Shown: positions 23,391-37,600 of the stretch, in pieces
Layout of the letters: each line of letters opens with the position of its first letter
Numbering within the stretch: position 1 is the stretch's first letter
Source of the DNA: Serripes groenlandicus
Taxonomy: Eukaryota; Mollusca; Bivalvia; Cardiida; Cardiidae
NCBI GenBank assembly: GCA_031761405.1
Contig: JASEVX010000033.1
Location: 552,522 to 616,521 of the forward strand
Direction of reading: 5' to 3'
Length of the DNA stretch: 64,000 bases
Made by a program: the position numbers and the translations under genes
Notes under the pieces: model-generated
Told to the model about the DNA's origin: nothing
What the model saw: the letters and a program-made list of their open reading frames with translations, nothing else
Databases searched by the model: none

Positions 23391-25207
23391 CTGTGCATGA
23401 AGTACTCAAGGTGAGCTATTTTGATCACATTTTATCCATCTTCAGTCAAGATGGTCAACAATTGCGTAGTTAACACTCTACAGGCAATTTTTTTCATCCA
23501 ATCTTCATGAAAGTTTATCAGAACATACATCTCCATCAAATCTTGGCCAATTTGAGGATCATGTGAGGTCAAAAACTAGGTTACAAGTTCAAATTGAATG
23601 AAATCTTGTACACACTCTTTCAAGAGGCCTTATTTTTAGCTCACCTATGCACGAAGTGCAAGGTGAGCTATTGTGATCACATTTTGTCCGGCGTCCGTCC
23701 GTCGTGCGTCGTCAACATTTCAGCTTGTTAACACTCTACAGGCTACATTTTGCATCCAATCTTCATGAAAGTGTATCAGAACATTTATCTCTATCAAATC
23801 TTGGACAAGTTCGAAACTGGGCCATATGAGGTCAAAAACGAGGTCACTAGGTCAGATTGAAGCGAAATCTTGTTAACACTCTGGAGGCCACATTTTCAAC
23901 TTGAGCATGTTGAAACTTTATCAGAATGTTTGTCTTGATGATATGTAGGTCAAGTTCGAACATGGGTCAAGTCGGGTCAAAAAGTAGGTCACTCGGTCAA
24001 ATTGAAGGAAAATCTTGTTAACACTCCAGAGGCCGCAATTTTTGCTTCAGCAGTTTGAAATTTTGTCAGAATGTTTGTCTTAAAAATATCTAGGTCAAGT
24101 TCAAATATGGGTCATGTTCGGTCAGAAATTAGGTCACTAGGCCAAATTGAAGGGTAATCTTGTTAACACTGTAGAGGCCACATTTTCAACTTGAGCATGT
24201 TGAAATTTTGTCAGAATGTTTGTCTTAAAGATATCTAGGTCAAGTTTAAATATGGGTCATATTGGGTTAGAAAGTAGGTCACTAGGCCAAATTGAGGCAA
24301 AATCTTGTTAACTCTGTAGAAGCCGCATTTTTTGCTTCAGCAGCTTGAAATTAGGTCAGAATGTTTGTCTAAATGATATCTAGGCCAAGTTCGAATGTGG
24401 GTCATGCTGGGTAAAAACTAGGTCACTAAGCCAAATTGAAGGGTAATCTTGTTAACACTCTTCATACTGCATTTTTAACTTGAGCATGATGAAACTTTTA
24501 TCAGAATGTTTTTCTTGATGATATGTAAGTCCAGTTCGATCAAGGGTCATGTTGGGTCATAAAATAGGTCACTAGGTCAAATTGAAAGAAAATCTTGTTA
24601 ACACTCTAGAGGCCGCATTTTTTGCTTCAGAAGTTTGAAATTTTGGCAGAATGTTTGTCTTAAAGATATCTAGGTCAAGTTTGAATATGGGTCAGAAACT
24701 AGGTCACTAGGCTAAATTGAAGGAACAACATCTTCTTAACTCTGTAGAAGACGCATTTTTTGCTACAGTAGCTTGACATTTAATGAGAATGTTTATCTAA
24801 ATGATATCTAAGCCAAGTTCGAATATGGATCATATAGGGTCAAAAACTAGGTCACTTGGCCAAATTGAAGGAAAATCTTGTTAATGTTTGTCTGAATTAT
24901 ATCTAGGTCAAGTTCGAATATGGGTCAGAAACAAGGTCAATAAAGGAAAATATTGTTCAAACTCAGGAGGCCACATTTTTACTTTGAGCAAGTTGAAAAT
25001 TTGTCACAAGGTTGTCTTGATGATATCTAGTCCATGTTGGAATATGGGTCATATCAGGTAAAAAAATATAGATCACTAGGCCAAATGAAGGAAAATCTTG
25101 TTAACACTGTGGAGGTTGCATTCGGAATAATTGTCTTGATGTGTTTTGCATTGCAGTACATTGTATAATTAAGGTGAGCGATCCAGGGCCATCATGGCCC
25201 TCTTGTT
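23391..25207 (+). repeat. Nested family D elements with a 145-base tandem core
   Basis: An outer head (TTTAGCTCACCTGTGCATGA) at 23391 is interrupted at about 23633 by a complete inner element. Its head is TTTTTAGCTCACCTATGCAC and its tail, ending at 25207, is AGGTGAGCGATCCAGGGCC with ATCATGGCCCTCTTGTT. Units repeat every 145 bases (TCTTGTTAAC at 23868, 24013, 24158 and 24303). The outer tail is not seen. Confidence 0.75.
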
Positions 25208-25671
25208 AGATCACCTGAGCCGAAGCTCAAGGTGATCTATTCTGATCATTCTCTGTCCGTCATCCGTCGTTAACTTTTAGCTTTAAACATCATATCTTCC
25301 TAAACGGCAGGACTAATTTCAACCAAACTTCACTGGAATGTTCCTTTGGTGGCCCTCTTTCAAAAATGTTCAAAGATTTAAATTCCATTAAGAGCTTAAG
25401 TTGCTGCAGCATCTCCTCTGTATCTGCTCTTTAGATTCCAATATAATTTAGTTGGAATGTTCCTTGGGTAACCCTCTACAAAAATTGTTCAAGCCATACT
25501 GATTGATTGAAAAATATGGCAGTCAGGCAGTATCAGAAAAGGGGCAAAATGACAAAATTTGAAAAATTCCATTTCTGATTTTAAGAAAATTGAATAGGAA
25601 TCTTACTTCAGTGATCCTCTACCTAATAGTAATAATATAGCTTTATTAATCTTGTTCCTTCCTTTCTTTAT
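25208..25671 (+). repeat. Family D-like element, tail missing
   Basis: The head hairpin is GATCACCTGAGCCGAAGCTC with AAGGTGATCTATTCTGATC, then GTCCGTCATCCGTCG. Body units of the AAATATGGCAGTCAGG type follow. It begins immediately after the tail of the preceding element. Confidence 0.55.
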
Positions 25672-26470
25672 TAGCTCAGAGCTTATGGGATGGTGTATTG
25701 TCTGTCGTCCACTGTACGTCTGTCTCTATCTGTCAACTCTTTTCTTTAAATGACTTCTTCTTTAGAACTGGAGGTCCTAGGGTCATGATATTTGGCCAGG
25801 AGGTACAAATAGATATGGGATAGAGTGCTATTAAGTTTCCTCAAATAAATTACATTGATCTGCTCTCAAGGTCACAAGGGTCAAATATATGAAAACCTTT
25901 CAGTCGGTCAACTTTTTATGACTTCTTCTTAAGAACTGGAGGTCCTAGGGTCATGATATTTGGCCAGGAGTGACTTCGTCTTAAGAACTGGTGGTCCTAG
26001 GGTCATGGTATTTGGCCAGGAGGTACCTGGGATAGAGTGTTTTATTTCCTCAAATCAATTACATTGACCTGCTCTCAAGGTCACAAGGGTCAAATATATG
26101 AAAACCTTTCCGTCCGTCAATGATTGATGATATTTTGCCAGTTAATACCTGGCATGAAATGCTATATAGTTTCCTCCAATAAATGACCTTGACCTACTTT
26201 CAAGGCCACAGTGGTCAAATATATAAAAATCTTTAAACAACTTCTTCTAAATAAACAGGAGGTCCAGAGTGATTATATTTGGCCAGTAAGTACCTGGGAT
26301 ATAGTGCTATGAAGTGACCTATGTTAAAGGTTACAGGGGTCAAATGTGTTAAAACCCTTTAACGACTACTTCTTAATAACTAAGACATATATGGTGATGA
26401 TATTTGGCAAGTAGCATTCTGTGAAGTGACTTTGACCTACTTTCAAATAATCCAATTAGAATCAGTGCAT
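25672..26470 (+). repeat. Tandem-core repeat family E
   Basis: It starts TTAGCTCAGAGCTTATGGGA with TGTCTGTCGTCC. The units carry ACTTCTTCTTAAGAACTGGA and GTCCTAGGGTCATGATATTT, GGCCAGGAGGTACCTGGGAT and AAGGTCACAAGGGTCAAATA. At least four diverged units are present. No terminal hairpin was found. Confidence 0.55.
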
Positions 26471-26860
26471 TTATTTAGGGTACTTGTCTTTGAAAGCACT
26501 TACTAGAATGTTAATGCTAATTGTTTTAAATTAAAGTTATATATATTAAAAGAAAAATAAATCCTGGCTTTATTGATGCATGAATCATAAAAGTCAACCC
26601 AGGAATAACTTGACAATCGTATTTAGAAGTTTGATTTACAGGTCATTTTCTGATCTCGCTGTGCACAAAGGTTTCAACGTATGGGTCAGTTTAAAAATAA
26701 ATGCTGCTGCTAGGGTATTGAATATATTATCATTTCTCCTTGAACTCCACCCCAAAAGTTGCATGTTTTCATATGTAGTTTGACACAACACCAGCGCTGC
26801 TGCTAGGATATTTAGTATATTATCATTCTCTTTGTACACTGCCGTTATATAATACCACCA

Positions 26861-27053
26861 TTAACCCTTTCCCTGCAGCAGACGACTATGAACATATTTT
26901 GTCAAAACAGAAAATCTCTATAATTAAATGGATAACCTATGACTAAAAGTGGAAAACATTGTGGCAAAAGGAGAAATTGCTCGTTTTGAGCAATTTCTTC
27001 TTTTGTCACTATGATTTCAAAAAGCCATCTGCTGCAGAGGCGTCTGAAAGCGT
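26861..27053. mobile_element. TTAA-type MITE, right end missing
   Basis: It starts TTAA-CCCTTTCCCTGCAGCAGAC, lacking the usual CATACGACAATT. It ends at GCGTCTGAAAGCGTCTACTT without a terminal repeat. Confidence 0.6.
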
Positions 27054-28370
27054 CTACTTTCTTCATCCTTCACATGCATAACTGATCATTTGTTTCATAA
27101 ATGAAACAGATGTTTACCCTAACCCATGGTGTGTTGTGTTCATTTCCCCCCTCCAAACAAATCCTAAAAATAAAATTTCTACTTGATCATTCATATGTAT
27201 GTTCACTTTCAACATCTTGTTGTCGGTAATTTCTCATAAAGTACTCTACATCTTTCTCAAATTTCATATGTAGGTTCCTCTTGATCCATAGTTATGCTTA
27301 TATTTAATTTTGACACTAATCAACAAATAAAATGGCTGTCAGATATCCACCTTGGATTTTTTTACTCATTTAACTCCATTTTCAGTACAAAATAAGTAAT
27401 CTAGATCATTTAGTGTGGAGCATTCTTCACAATAGAAAACTCCAGATGTGGAATTCTTTCCAATTCACTTTTCTTAAGAACATTTTCCCACGATTGCTCA
27501 AATATAGAGGTGAGCGATACAGGGCCTCTTGTTATAATTACTGCTTTCAATTTGTAAGAGGCACATACATGTATTAGCACATAAGGAAATGAGTGGAACC
27601 TTTCCCGCATGCAACAAATCTGTAGCAAACGACTTTGAAAACATCATAAAAAACACAAAAAGTCTTTGTAATTTTTAAAAAAAAAAATGGAAGAGTTGAA
27701 AACATTGTGGAAAAAGGAGAAATTTGCCGCTGGGAAAAATTCCTCCTTTTTCACAATTGTTTTCAAAAGTAATCTGCAGTAGAGGTGTCAACATGCATCT
27801 ATATGAGGGAAAGGTATATAATATTACTAAGCAATCAGTGTGAGATAATTTCATTCCATGTGTCTGTATGAGGGAAAGAGATTTACTAAGCAATCAGTGG
27901 GAGAAAATTTTATTCCATGCATTGGAACCTCGTTGAGAAATGCAAATATTATGTGACTCAAGGATCCACAGACCTGTCACACATTAACATCCAGGCATTT
28001 GCGGACAAACCGGAATTATTGACGATCTCTCAATCTACAGAATCTCACAGAAAATTGGAATTTTGTCTCCGAAAGCCCTCTGACATATTTCCTCCTTTCA
28101 GTTGGTAGCCCACCATCATTGGTCGATTGTATGTCTTAAAAGAGATTTTTTTTTCACGCTCTCACTCCTGCCTGCATTGGATATTATTATTTTGTGCCGT
28201 TGTGTATTATCATAATCACCCAGTAGGTCATCAGTATTCGTCGTATTTATTAATTTATTATTCAAAAACTTTTTTTTGTCATTTGAATTATTAATTAATG
28301 TATTTAATGAGCAACTGCTTTTGTATGCAAGTAGAATTCATTATCTCTCTGTTTTATTGAAACAGGGGAA
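27054..28370. other. Intergenic DNA with repeat scraps
   Basis: It contains a tail of a family D element (AGGTGAGCGATACAGGGCCT, 27510-27534), a decayed TTAA-type MITE (27600-27815), and a local duplication (AAGCAATCAGTGTGAGATAA near 27828 and a similar copy near 27888). No gene recognised. Confidence 0.4.
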
Positions 28371-28594
28371 AAAATGGAAATGGATTGGAATTTTCCAATA
28401 TGTTTTAGCATATTGTCATTAGAAGGCCATGTTAGTGGAAATAACACCCTTCAAACATGGAGATTTAAAAGTGGGATTCTTCTACTTTGCAGGATTAAAC
28501 GCCCGCTGTTTCACCTTCCCCTTCTTGTCCTTAATTGTTGCCGACTCCTCCATGAAAACTGGCTCTCTCTCCAGAATCTGTGGATTTAGACAAT

Positions 28595-28693
28595 ATGGAT
28601 GCCGATTCTAACGACGGTACGATGTCGGAGTCGCTGAATGGGGAATCAAAGCATGATGCTGTCAAACTTGCCCAGGCGGCCATAATCAAACAG
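28595..28693 (+). CDS. Pou6f2: POU6 exon 1 (putative start exon)
   Basis: The ATG at 28595 opens MDADSNDGTMSESLNGES and continues to AAIIKQ, followed by donor GTGAGTG at 28694. It ends in phase 0, matching exon 2. The frame stays open upstream for 13 codons to a TGA at 28553. A pyrimidine-rich acceptor (CTCTCTCTCCAG, AG at 28573-28574) precedes the ATG, so this may be the second exon of the transcript with a 5' UTR or coding exon further upstream. The acidic, Ser-rich composition fits a transcription factor N-terminus. The following intron is about 17 kb. Confidence 0.7.
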
Positions 28694-31600
28694 GTGAGTG
28701 GCATAATTTTCATATAATTTAGTAAATATGTTGTAAACAATTTCCTATGTTGTAGCATGATAAATAATCCTTCTTCCTATACATGTGTCCTGATCTAATC
28801 CATTTCATGTCTAATTCCAGTGTTTCTTGTGTCAATTTCAAAGCCAGAAAGGCTTATAATGGCTGTCTGCATCCTTCCTGAGCACAGAAGTGTTTGGCTG
28901 TGTATCTCAGGTGTTCATTATAATTTTTGGGCTCATTAGTAAATCTATGTTAATGATATAGCCTTATACTAGTTTTGACTGGCGAGACAGCTTTCGTTGC
29001 TAAAATATGTACATGATCATTACAGAACAAACCCTGATCCCTATTTAACATATTAATGAACTCTGCCATTGTTTAAAGAGAGACAGTCTATTTTCAAAAA
29101 ATGTTTTAGATAACAGGATTTTCAGTTCTTCAGATTTAGAATGTAAAATTAGAGTAGCAGCTGTTCCAAAAGCATTATGTGTCAGCACATATTTGTTTTG
29201 TTATGTGATTTTCCTATTTAAATTTCAATACCTTAATGTTTGGAAAGTATATGTGTATTTATTAAAGAGGAACATGATATTATGTTGATTGAGATTGACT
29301 TAAGTTAAAAACAGTGCTTTAGGATTAGACATTTTCTTTTCAATCCATTTTATTTGAAATAGCTTTGAAGTTTTGAAGGAAAGCTATAATCATGGATAAA
29401 TTACCTTTAAGGGCATTTTAGAATACTGATTCAAGCATTGAAAGTAGTTCAGGGCCTGCTGGTGAACTGTTTTTCATAATAATTGAAAATGTGATTAAGA
29501 CAACCATTCCTGGCTGCCTGAGAAACACTCTGTGAAATCTTTTGTAACATTTTACCTTTAAATCTTTTTCTTTTTGAATGCAAGAAGGTTGAAAAAATGT
29601 GAATCATGGAAATTTTGATATTGCAAAGTTTGTAAATAAATTCAATCAAAATTAAAAAAGAATAATAAAAGATTGTGTTAAATTCTGGGCTATTGTTTCT
29701 AGCAGTGTATGGAAAATGCCATAATGTGTGCAAGCTGAATTTGAAATTGATGTTGGAAAATTATGATTCACTGTGTTTGAATTCATTGGATATGACTTGA
29801 GTTTGTTAATAATTAAAATAATTCGACTCACTGGATAATTAAGAGTAATTGAATAATGATGCTAATCAATACTGGAAGAGAGGAGTTATTGTGTGTAAAT
29901 ATGAAGTGGAATTTCCATAGAGAACTGGCAGAGAGTAGGGACATCATATTGAAAAGTAGGTTGAACACTTGACAGAAATGTAGATTACTGTTGCCGTTTC
30001 AATTCTCTATGAATATTTTTCGGGAAGCATACAGTTGCTGGGGTTGTCCGTCCATATGTGCGTCTGCCCGATATTTTTTTCTTAATTTGAAACTCTTAAG
30101 ATTTACCTGATTTTTAGAGACGTCTGTTTTATTTAATCCCAGATAGATAAATCTGACACGGAAATTCTACAGTAACTTTATGAATTAATGAAAGAGTAAT
30201 TATCAAATATGAGTTGAAAGCATTAATAACAAGCTATTTCTCTTTTTTACTCAATGTTTTCAATAATCAACTGTTACAGAGGTGTTAGAAAGTGTCTGTA
30301 TGTGGGAAAGGGTTCAGGAGATTTTAGACAAAGGCGTTATATCGTGAAAATAGTTAGATTATCATGAATTGATAGATTGATTGTTTGGTGTTTTACGCCG
30401 CTTTCAACACTTTTTCAGTTTAAATATATTAAAGCGTTTCCTGGGTAAGTTACCAGTTCTACTAGTCCAATTATTTTGATACCCGAGCCAGTCAGTCGTA
30501 ATGCTAACACAGCATCCCTGAGAGCCAAGGATTAACCCTTTCCCTTATACGACAATTCTGCAACAGACGACTTTGAACATATTTTGTCAAAAAATAGAAA
30601 ATCTCTATAATTGAAGTGGAAAACATTGTGGCAAAAGGAGAAATTGCTCATTTTGACCAATTTCTTCTTTTGTCACTATGTTTTCAAAAAGCTGTCTGCT
30701 GCAAAGGTGTCAGAAAGCATCTATATGAGGGAAAGGGTTAAAAGCCTAGAGCCAGAGCACTCTATGGCTTTAACCCTTCCACATACAATAAATATCTAGC
30801 AGACATCTTTGAGAACATTTAGGCAAAATATTGGTACTCTCTACAAAAGAAGGTTCAATTACTGATTTAAAGTTGAAAACATTGTGGCAAAAGTTGTCTG
30901 CTGCAGATGTGTTAAAATGCATTTGATGATCAGAAAGTGTTAACCATTGATTCATTAGACAGTTGAATAAAGGCATTTAATGACTTACTAATGCATTTCA
31001 CTGGGAAAAAATAATCTTTTTTAACTGCCATTTGCTAATGGTGTGGCTAATTTAAGGACTCTGTTATCCCTTTCGAACATACAACAATTTTTCAGCAGAC
31101 AACTTTGATTGATAACATCTTAGCATGAAATTGTGAAAGAACATCCGTATTGATTAAAACTGAAAACATTGTGGCAAAAGGAGAAAGTGTCCATTATGAG
31201 CAATTTCTCCTTTTGCCACATTGTTTTCAAAAGTGACGTCTACTTCAAAGGCATCGGATAGCATCTGTATATGGGAAAGGGTCAAAGAGCTGATTTTGTA
31301 ATTTCACATTTCAAAGGAAAGTTAGGCACAGTAAAACAAGGAGTGTGGACTTATTACAGGTAAAAATAATCCATTACTTATCCAGTTTTTATGAAATCAA
31401 AGCAAGACCATTAGCAAATGGCAGTTAATTGGCTAACAGCATCATCTTTCAGGTAAAATAAATTATATCCCTTTCCAACATCAACATATCTGTAGACGAC
31501 CACTCTCAAAATATCTGGACAAAACACATGAAATCTCCATAAATGAAAGTGTAGTTATTGAATAGAATTTAAAACATTGCATGATAAAAGATGAAATTAC

Positions 31601-34600
31601 TCATTATGAGAATTTTTCTTATTCTAAAAATGCTTTCAAAAGTCTTCTGCTGCAGATTTATGTCTGCAATTTTGGAAAGGGTTAATGTGCATTCATGTTG
31701 AAGAGGTTTTTGGCTAGAAATGTAAACAAACAAAATAGAGAAGAAATATATTCTGGATGAGCCATTGGTGATAATTGTTTGGCCCTTTCCCACATCTTCA
31801 TTTGTATTGATGCTTATGCTTTTGAAAACAGTGTGGCATAAGTTTATTTATTTATTTATTGGGGTTTTACGCCGCTTTCAACATTATTTCAGTTATATCA
31901 AGGCAACAGTTCACTTATTCATGATCCCTAGGTAAACAAACCAGTACTAGGCTAGAAAATGTGCCTTTCCCAAGGGCACTCCACCATGACCGTAGTGCCG
32001 CGACTGGGGATCGAACCCGGGACACTCGGTTTCGAAATCCCTAACGCTAACCACTCGACCACAGCGGATTCCTGTGTGGCATACGTAGAGATGCTCATAA
32101 TATAAGCAATTTCATTTCTTGTTGCAATATTTTAACCCTTTCCCACATACGACAATTCTGCAGCAGACGACTTTGAACGTATTTTTTCGAAACATAGAAA
32201 ATCTCCATAATTGAATGTATAACCTATGACAAAAAGTGGAAAACATTGTGGCAAAAGGAGAAATTGCACGTTTTGTGCAATTTCTTCTTTTGTCACTATG
32301 TTTTCAAAAAGCTGTCTGCTGCAGAGGCGTCCGAAAGCGTCTATATGAGGGAAAGGGTTAAAAGTCTTCTGTTGCAAATGTGATTTATGTTGTAAAGTGG
32401 TAGAGTGACTTCTCCTTTTGTCACAATCTATTCAATTCCGTTTGTTGATTGAACTATCATTTTTGGTGATTTTTCCATTTTTTGGGTATTTTCCAAATCT
32501 TCTGCTTCAGATTTGTGTTGTATGTGATAACCCTTTTTAGTTGGTAGCGACGTGGGCTATCAATCCAGGGGTTGTAAGTTTGAATCCCAGCTCGGCCAAC
32601 ATTCTTCCAACGTTTGACAAAAGTCACTGTGACATGCGTCATTCGTCTTTCACCAATGGGCTGTTTAACAGTCTATGTGGAAAAGCAGCCAGTTGCTTGG
32701 ATGCGTCATTCGTCTTTCACCAATGGGCTGTTTAACAGTCTATGGGGAAAAGCAGCCAGTTGCTTGGAAAGTATGTTGTGTGGTGTACTGGTTTGGGAAA
32801 ACCAGGAAACGCACGAGTAGGTGAACTGGTCAGCGTGATATGACTGAATTTTTTTTGAAAACGGCGTTAAACCCTCTTCAATCAATCTTAAGTGGTTCAT
32901 ATGGAAGAAAGAGTAAATTTGTTTACTATTTTACCTAAGAAGAAACTAGGTAAACAGATGTTTTAAATAAATGGGCAGGTACCTGTATCATGTATCTTTG
33001 GGGGGTAACCGGTTAAAATTATATAACCCTTTCCCACAGACAACAATTCTGCAGAAGACAAATTAAAAATATCTATGCAAAAATATGGAGAATCTGTTCC
33101 AGGGAATGCGTCACTGTTAAATGAATGGAGTTGAAAACGTCATGGGCTATTTCTACTTCACCACAGTATTGTAAAAAGGCATCTGCAGTGCAACAGAAAT
33201 GAATCTGTGGGTTGGAAAGGGTTAACTGTTTTACTAGGATAAATTAGAAGATGTCTTACTTGTCTGTACTGGAAAACATACCTGAAAAATGGGAAGCTTA
33301 TTTTTAACAGCTATGCAGATAGAGCAGACAATTTTTTAAAACATTGTGACAAAAGGTCGAATTTTATTCATTTATTGGGGTTTTACGCCGCTTTCAATAT
33401 TATTTCAATTATATCACGGCAACAGTTTACTTATTCATGATCCCTGGGTAAACAAACCAGTACTAGGCTAGAAAATGTGCCGCAACTGGGGATCGAACGA
33501 ACGCGGGACACGCGGTTTCGAAATCCCCGACGCTAACCACTTGACCACAGCAGATTCCTGACAAAAGGTTGAAATTGCTCCAAATGCCACAAGATTTAAT
33601 TCTTTTTAATAAGAATACTTTCATTTGCAAAGCTTTTTCCAGACTTTTGCCAAGAAGTTTTCAATTTTGTCTGCTGTAAATTAGTAGTGTGGGATAGGGT
33701 TCATTCAGAATTAAAAATAAAGTTATGGGAAAAGGAGAATTTGCTCTTCTGACAATGTTTTTGAATGTCAGCAGCTACAGATATGTAAAAATTCATCTAC
33801 ACATATAGATGCTTTCTGACGCCTCTGCAGCAGACAGCTTTTTGAAAACATAGTGACAAAAGAAGAAATTGCTCAAAACGAGCAATTTCTCCTTTTGCCA
33901 CAATGTTTTCCACTTTTAGTCATAGGTTATCCATTCAATTACCGAGATTTTCCATTTTTTGACAAAATTTGTTCAAAGTCGTCTGCTGCAGAATTTTCGT
34001 ATTAGGGAAAGGGTTAAGTATTTTTGTCGGGACAACCTATATTTAAGGAACAATTAAACTAATCCAAAATTAACTCTTTCCCACATACAGATGCTTGTTG
34101 ACGGCTCTGCATCAGATTACTTATGACAACATGTTTCAAAAGGGGAAATTGTTCAGAATGTGCAATTTCTCCTTTTGCAACAGAGTTTTAAACTCTATTC
34201 AATTATACTGTCATTTATAGAGATTTACTATGTTTTTGCCTTGACGTTTTGCAAAGTTATCTGCCGCACTTTTGTTGTATGTGGGAAAGGGTTAAAACGA
34301 AAGAGTGAATTATTTGAAAAATTTGAGCGAAGGTTGAATCCCTCTTTCTGTTTGTGGGAGACTTTGTGGGAAAACTGGGAACTCCCTTTAAATGAAAGTA
34401 CAATAATTGAATAGAGTTGAAAACATGGTGACAAAAGGAGAAATTGCTTGTTTTGAGCAATTTTTTCTTATGACACCATGTTTTCAAAAAGCTGTCTGCT
34501 GCAGAGGCATCAGAAAGCGTCTTTATAAGAGAAAGTGTTGTACCATATCTTAACCCTTTCTGAATCTGCAGCTAGCAGTCCACTTTTGAAAACATTTAGG

Positions 34601-37600
34601 CTAAAATATGAATGTGAATTGTCAGCCATTTTTAATAAAGGTCCCAGGTTTGAATCCCATGATGAGCGTATTCTGCCTTAGGGAGATTTCCACACAAACA
34701 GCACAAGTACTGGTTCTGTCTCTAGGTAGCAGACAATCAGCGTGATTAGCTTGTTTCACAATTGATGTAAAATGAATAATGAAGAGCAATTTCTCCTTTT
34801 GCAACAATTTTTTCAACTCTTGTTCAATATTAAATAATACATCAATTTATAGAGTTATTCAATGCTATTGCCCAGGTGTTGTCAAAGTCAGCTGCTAATA
34901 TGTCAGAAAACGTTAAGAAGTCAAAATGATTTAGAGGATAAAAAGGGCCCTTGCTTACTGTTTCTTGAGATATCCTTGAAATTGGCAATAGGAATTTCCA
35001 TGCAGCTTGAGTCAAAGGGTTACAGGATTTAGGGTAAAATTCTTGCCCAGGTTAATATATTCACCTGTGTAACTTTGATGTTACCTTTTCTCATAGACAA
35101 CAAATCTGCAGCAGATGGCTTCGAAAACATTTGGAGGGAAATATGGAAAACATTTAGAATAATGTTGAAAACATTTTTGCAGAAGACATAATTGTACATT
35201 GTGAGCAATTTCTCCTTTTGCCAAAATATTTTCAAAAGTCGTCTGCTGCAGATGCATCAGAATGGGTCTGTTAGTTAAAATGGGTTAATTGGATCCATCT
35301 TTAACCCTTTCCCTCATATAGACGCTTTCTGATGCCTCTGCAGCAGACGGCTTTTTGAAAACATTGTAACAAAAGAAGAAATTGCACAAAACGTGCAATT
35401 TTTCCTTTTGTCACAATGTTTTCCACTTTTAGTCATAGGTTATCCATTCAATTATAGAGATTTTCCATTATTTGACAAAATATGTTCAAAGTCGTCTGCT
35501 GCAGAATTGTCGTATGAGGGAAAGGGGAAGTAATTAAATAATCAAAGGGCTCCTTTTGACAGAATATTATTATTTATAAGTTGTCTGCTTTGATCTTTTC
35601 AAATGAGATATCAATGTGGCAAATAAGAAATTGCTTTTTCCCGAAATTGCCTTCAAGTTCTATACCCTACTGCAGAGGCATCAAAATTCATCTAATGAGG
35701 TAAAACTTATAATGTTACTCTTTTGTAATTAAGTAGAAAACAAATGAGAAATTGCTAAAATACCTCCTTTCTAATTATGTCTTTTAAACCCTTTTAAACC
35801 AGCAGGCAGCAGACAACCTTTGAAAACGTTTAACATTATTGCAAAAGACACTGTTTTCAGAATGTGTAATTTCTCCCATGGCCATAATTTTGTTCAACCT
35901 TATTCAATAATTAATCACACTTTCATTTATAGAGATTTCCATATTTTTGCATAAATTATTTTTTAAGTTGTGTGTTATAGATTTGTTGTATTTTGGAAAG
36001 GCTTAACCCACATACAGCAAATCTGCAGCAGACGACTTTGAACGTATTTTTTCAAAAAGTATAAAATCTCTATAATTGAATGGATAATTTACCTATTACT
36101 AAAAGTGGAAAACACTTTGGCTAAAGGAGAAATTGCTCGTTTTGAGCAAATTCCTCTTTTGTCACTATGTGTACAAAAAACCGGTCTGCTGCAGAGGCGT
36201 CAGAAAGCTTCTATATAAGGGAAAGGGTTAATTATAATCTGAAGATCAAGAAAACAAGATATGACAATTCTGCAGCAGACGACTTTGAGCATATTTTGTC
36301 AAAAAATAGAAAATCTCTTTAATTGAATGTATAACCTATGACTAAAAGTGGAAAACAATGTGGCAAAAGGATAAATTGCTCATTTTGAGCAATTTCACTA
36401 TGTTTTTAAAAAGCTGTCTGCTGCAGAGGCGTCAGAAAGCGTCTATATCACAGGGAAACGGTTAACCCTAACTTACATACATCAACTCTGGAGCAGATGA
36501 CTTTGAATACATGTAGGCAAAAATATGGAAATATATGAAAACATGGAGACAGAAGAAGAAATTGCTCAAAATGCGCAATTTCTCCTTTGGTCTCCATATT
36601 TTCAACTCTATTCAATTATTGTACTTTCATATTAAGGGAGTTTCCAATTTTTTGCGGGTATGGTTTCAAAGTCGTCTGCTGCAGATTTGTTGTATGTGGG
36701 AAAGGAAGGGTTAAAGATTTGAAAACATTGTGGCAAAAGGAGAAATTGCTCATAAGGAGCAATAACTATTTTTGCTACAATGTTTTTCAAAAGTTGTCTG
36801 TTTGAATGTGGTAAAATTGTTATGACATCAGAACATTTTCTGTATCAGAGAGAAAAGGGTTTGTACAACTATTTTATTCTGTTCTCCAAGCAAGTTCAAA
36901 GTTCATTTATCTGCTGCAACTGTTATTGATCCTTTATAAAGTATTGGAAAAACCAGGGTTTGGTCTAATGATATGACAGAAAGCAATGTATTTTGTAATG
37001 AGAGATAAACTTAATTCCCGAGGGTCTTAATTGTTTTCCATTCAGCATATAATCAGTAAATGGAAACTAGAAAACATGGGCTGGGGAGGATTCACACCAG
37101 TGTAAATTTTACCAATACCAAATATAGCAATAGAGTGCTTTCAGATTCTGCTTGTTTTCGGTCTTTTATACATTTTTGTATCATCTTTCCCACTTGAAGA
37201 CGCCTTTTGATGCATCTGTAACATAGGACTTTTTGAAAACATTGTGGCAGTAGAAGAAATTGCTTATAACAAGCAACTTCTCCTTTTGCCACAATAATTT
37301 CAACTCTATTCCATAAATAATTTTTTGATTTATAGAGAATTTCCATATATTTGGCTAGACATTTTCAAACTTGTCCGCTGCAGATTTGTTAAGTTGTATG
37401 TGGGAAAAAGCAAATTAACAATACAATAGAAAACAAAATGCATTCTTGTACACACACTTACAAATATTAAAATACCAAAATACACAGGTTGTAGATTTTA
37501 ATTGTCACCTTATGAATCCATTAACATATTATGCCAAAAGCCCTTTGATAACAATTCCAGATCTAATTGTCTCCTAAGGCCCTTTTATTACATGACTGAC

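Noticed and set aside
28374..28611. Overlapping plus-strand frames before POU6 exon 1
   Set aside because: They are in a different frame from the POU6 exon and the peptide shows no homology pattern. Only the splice-supported ATG frame was kept.
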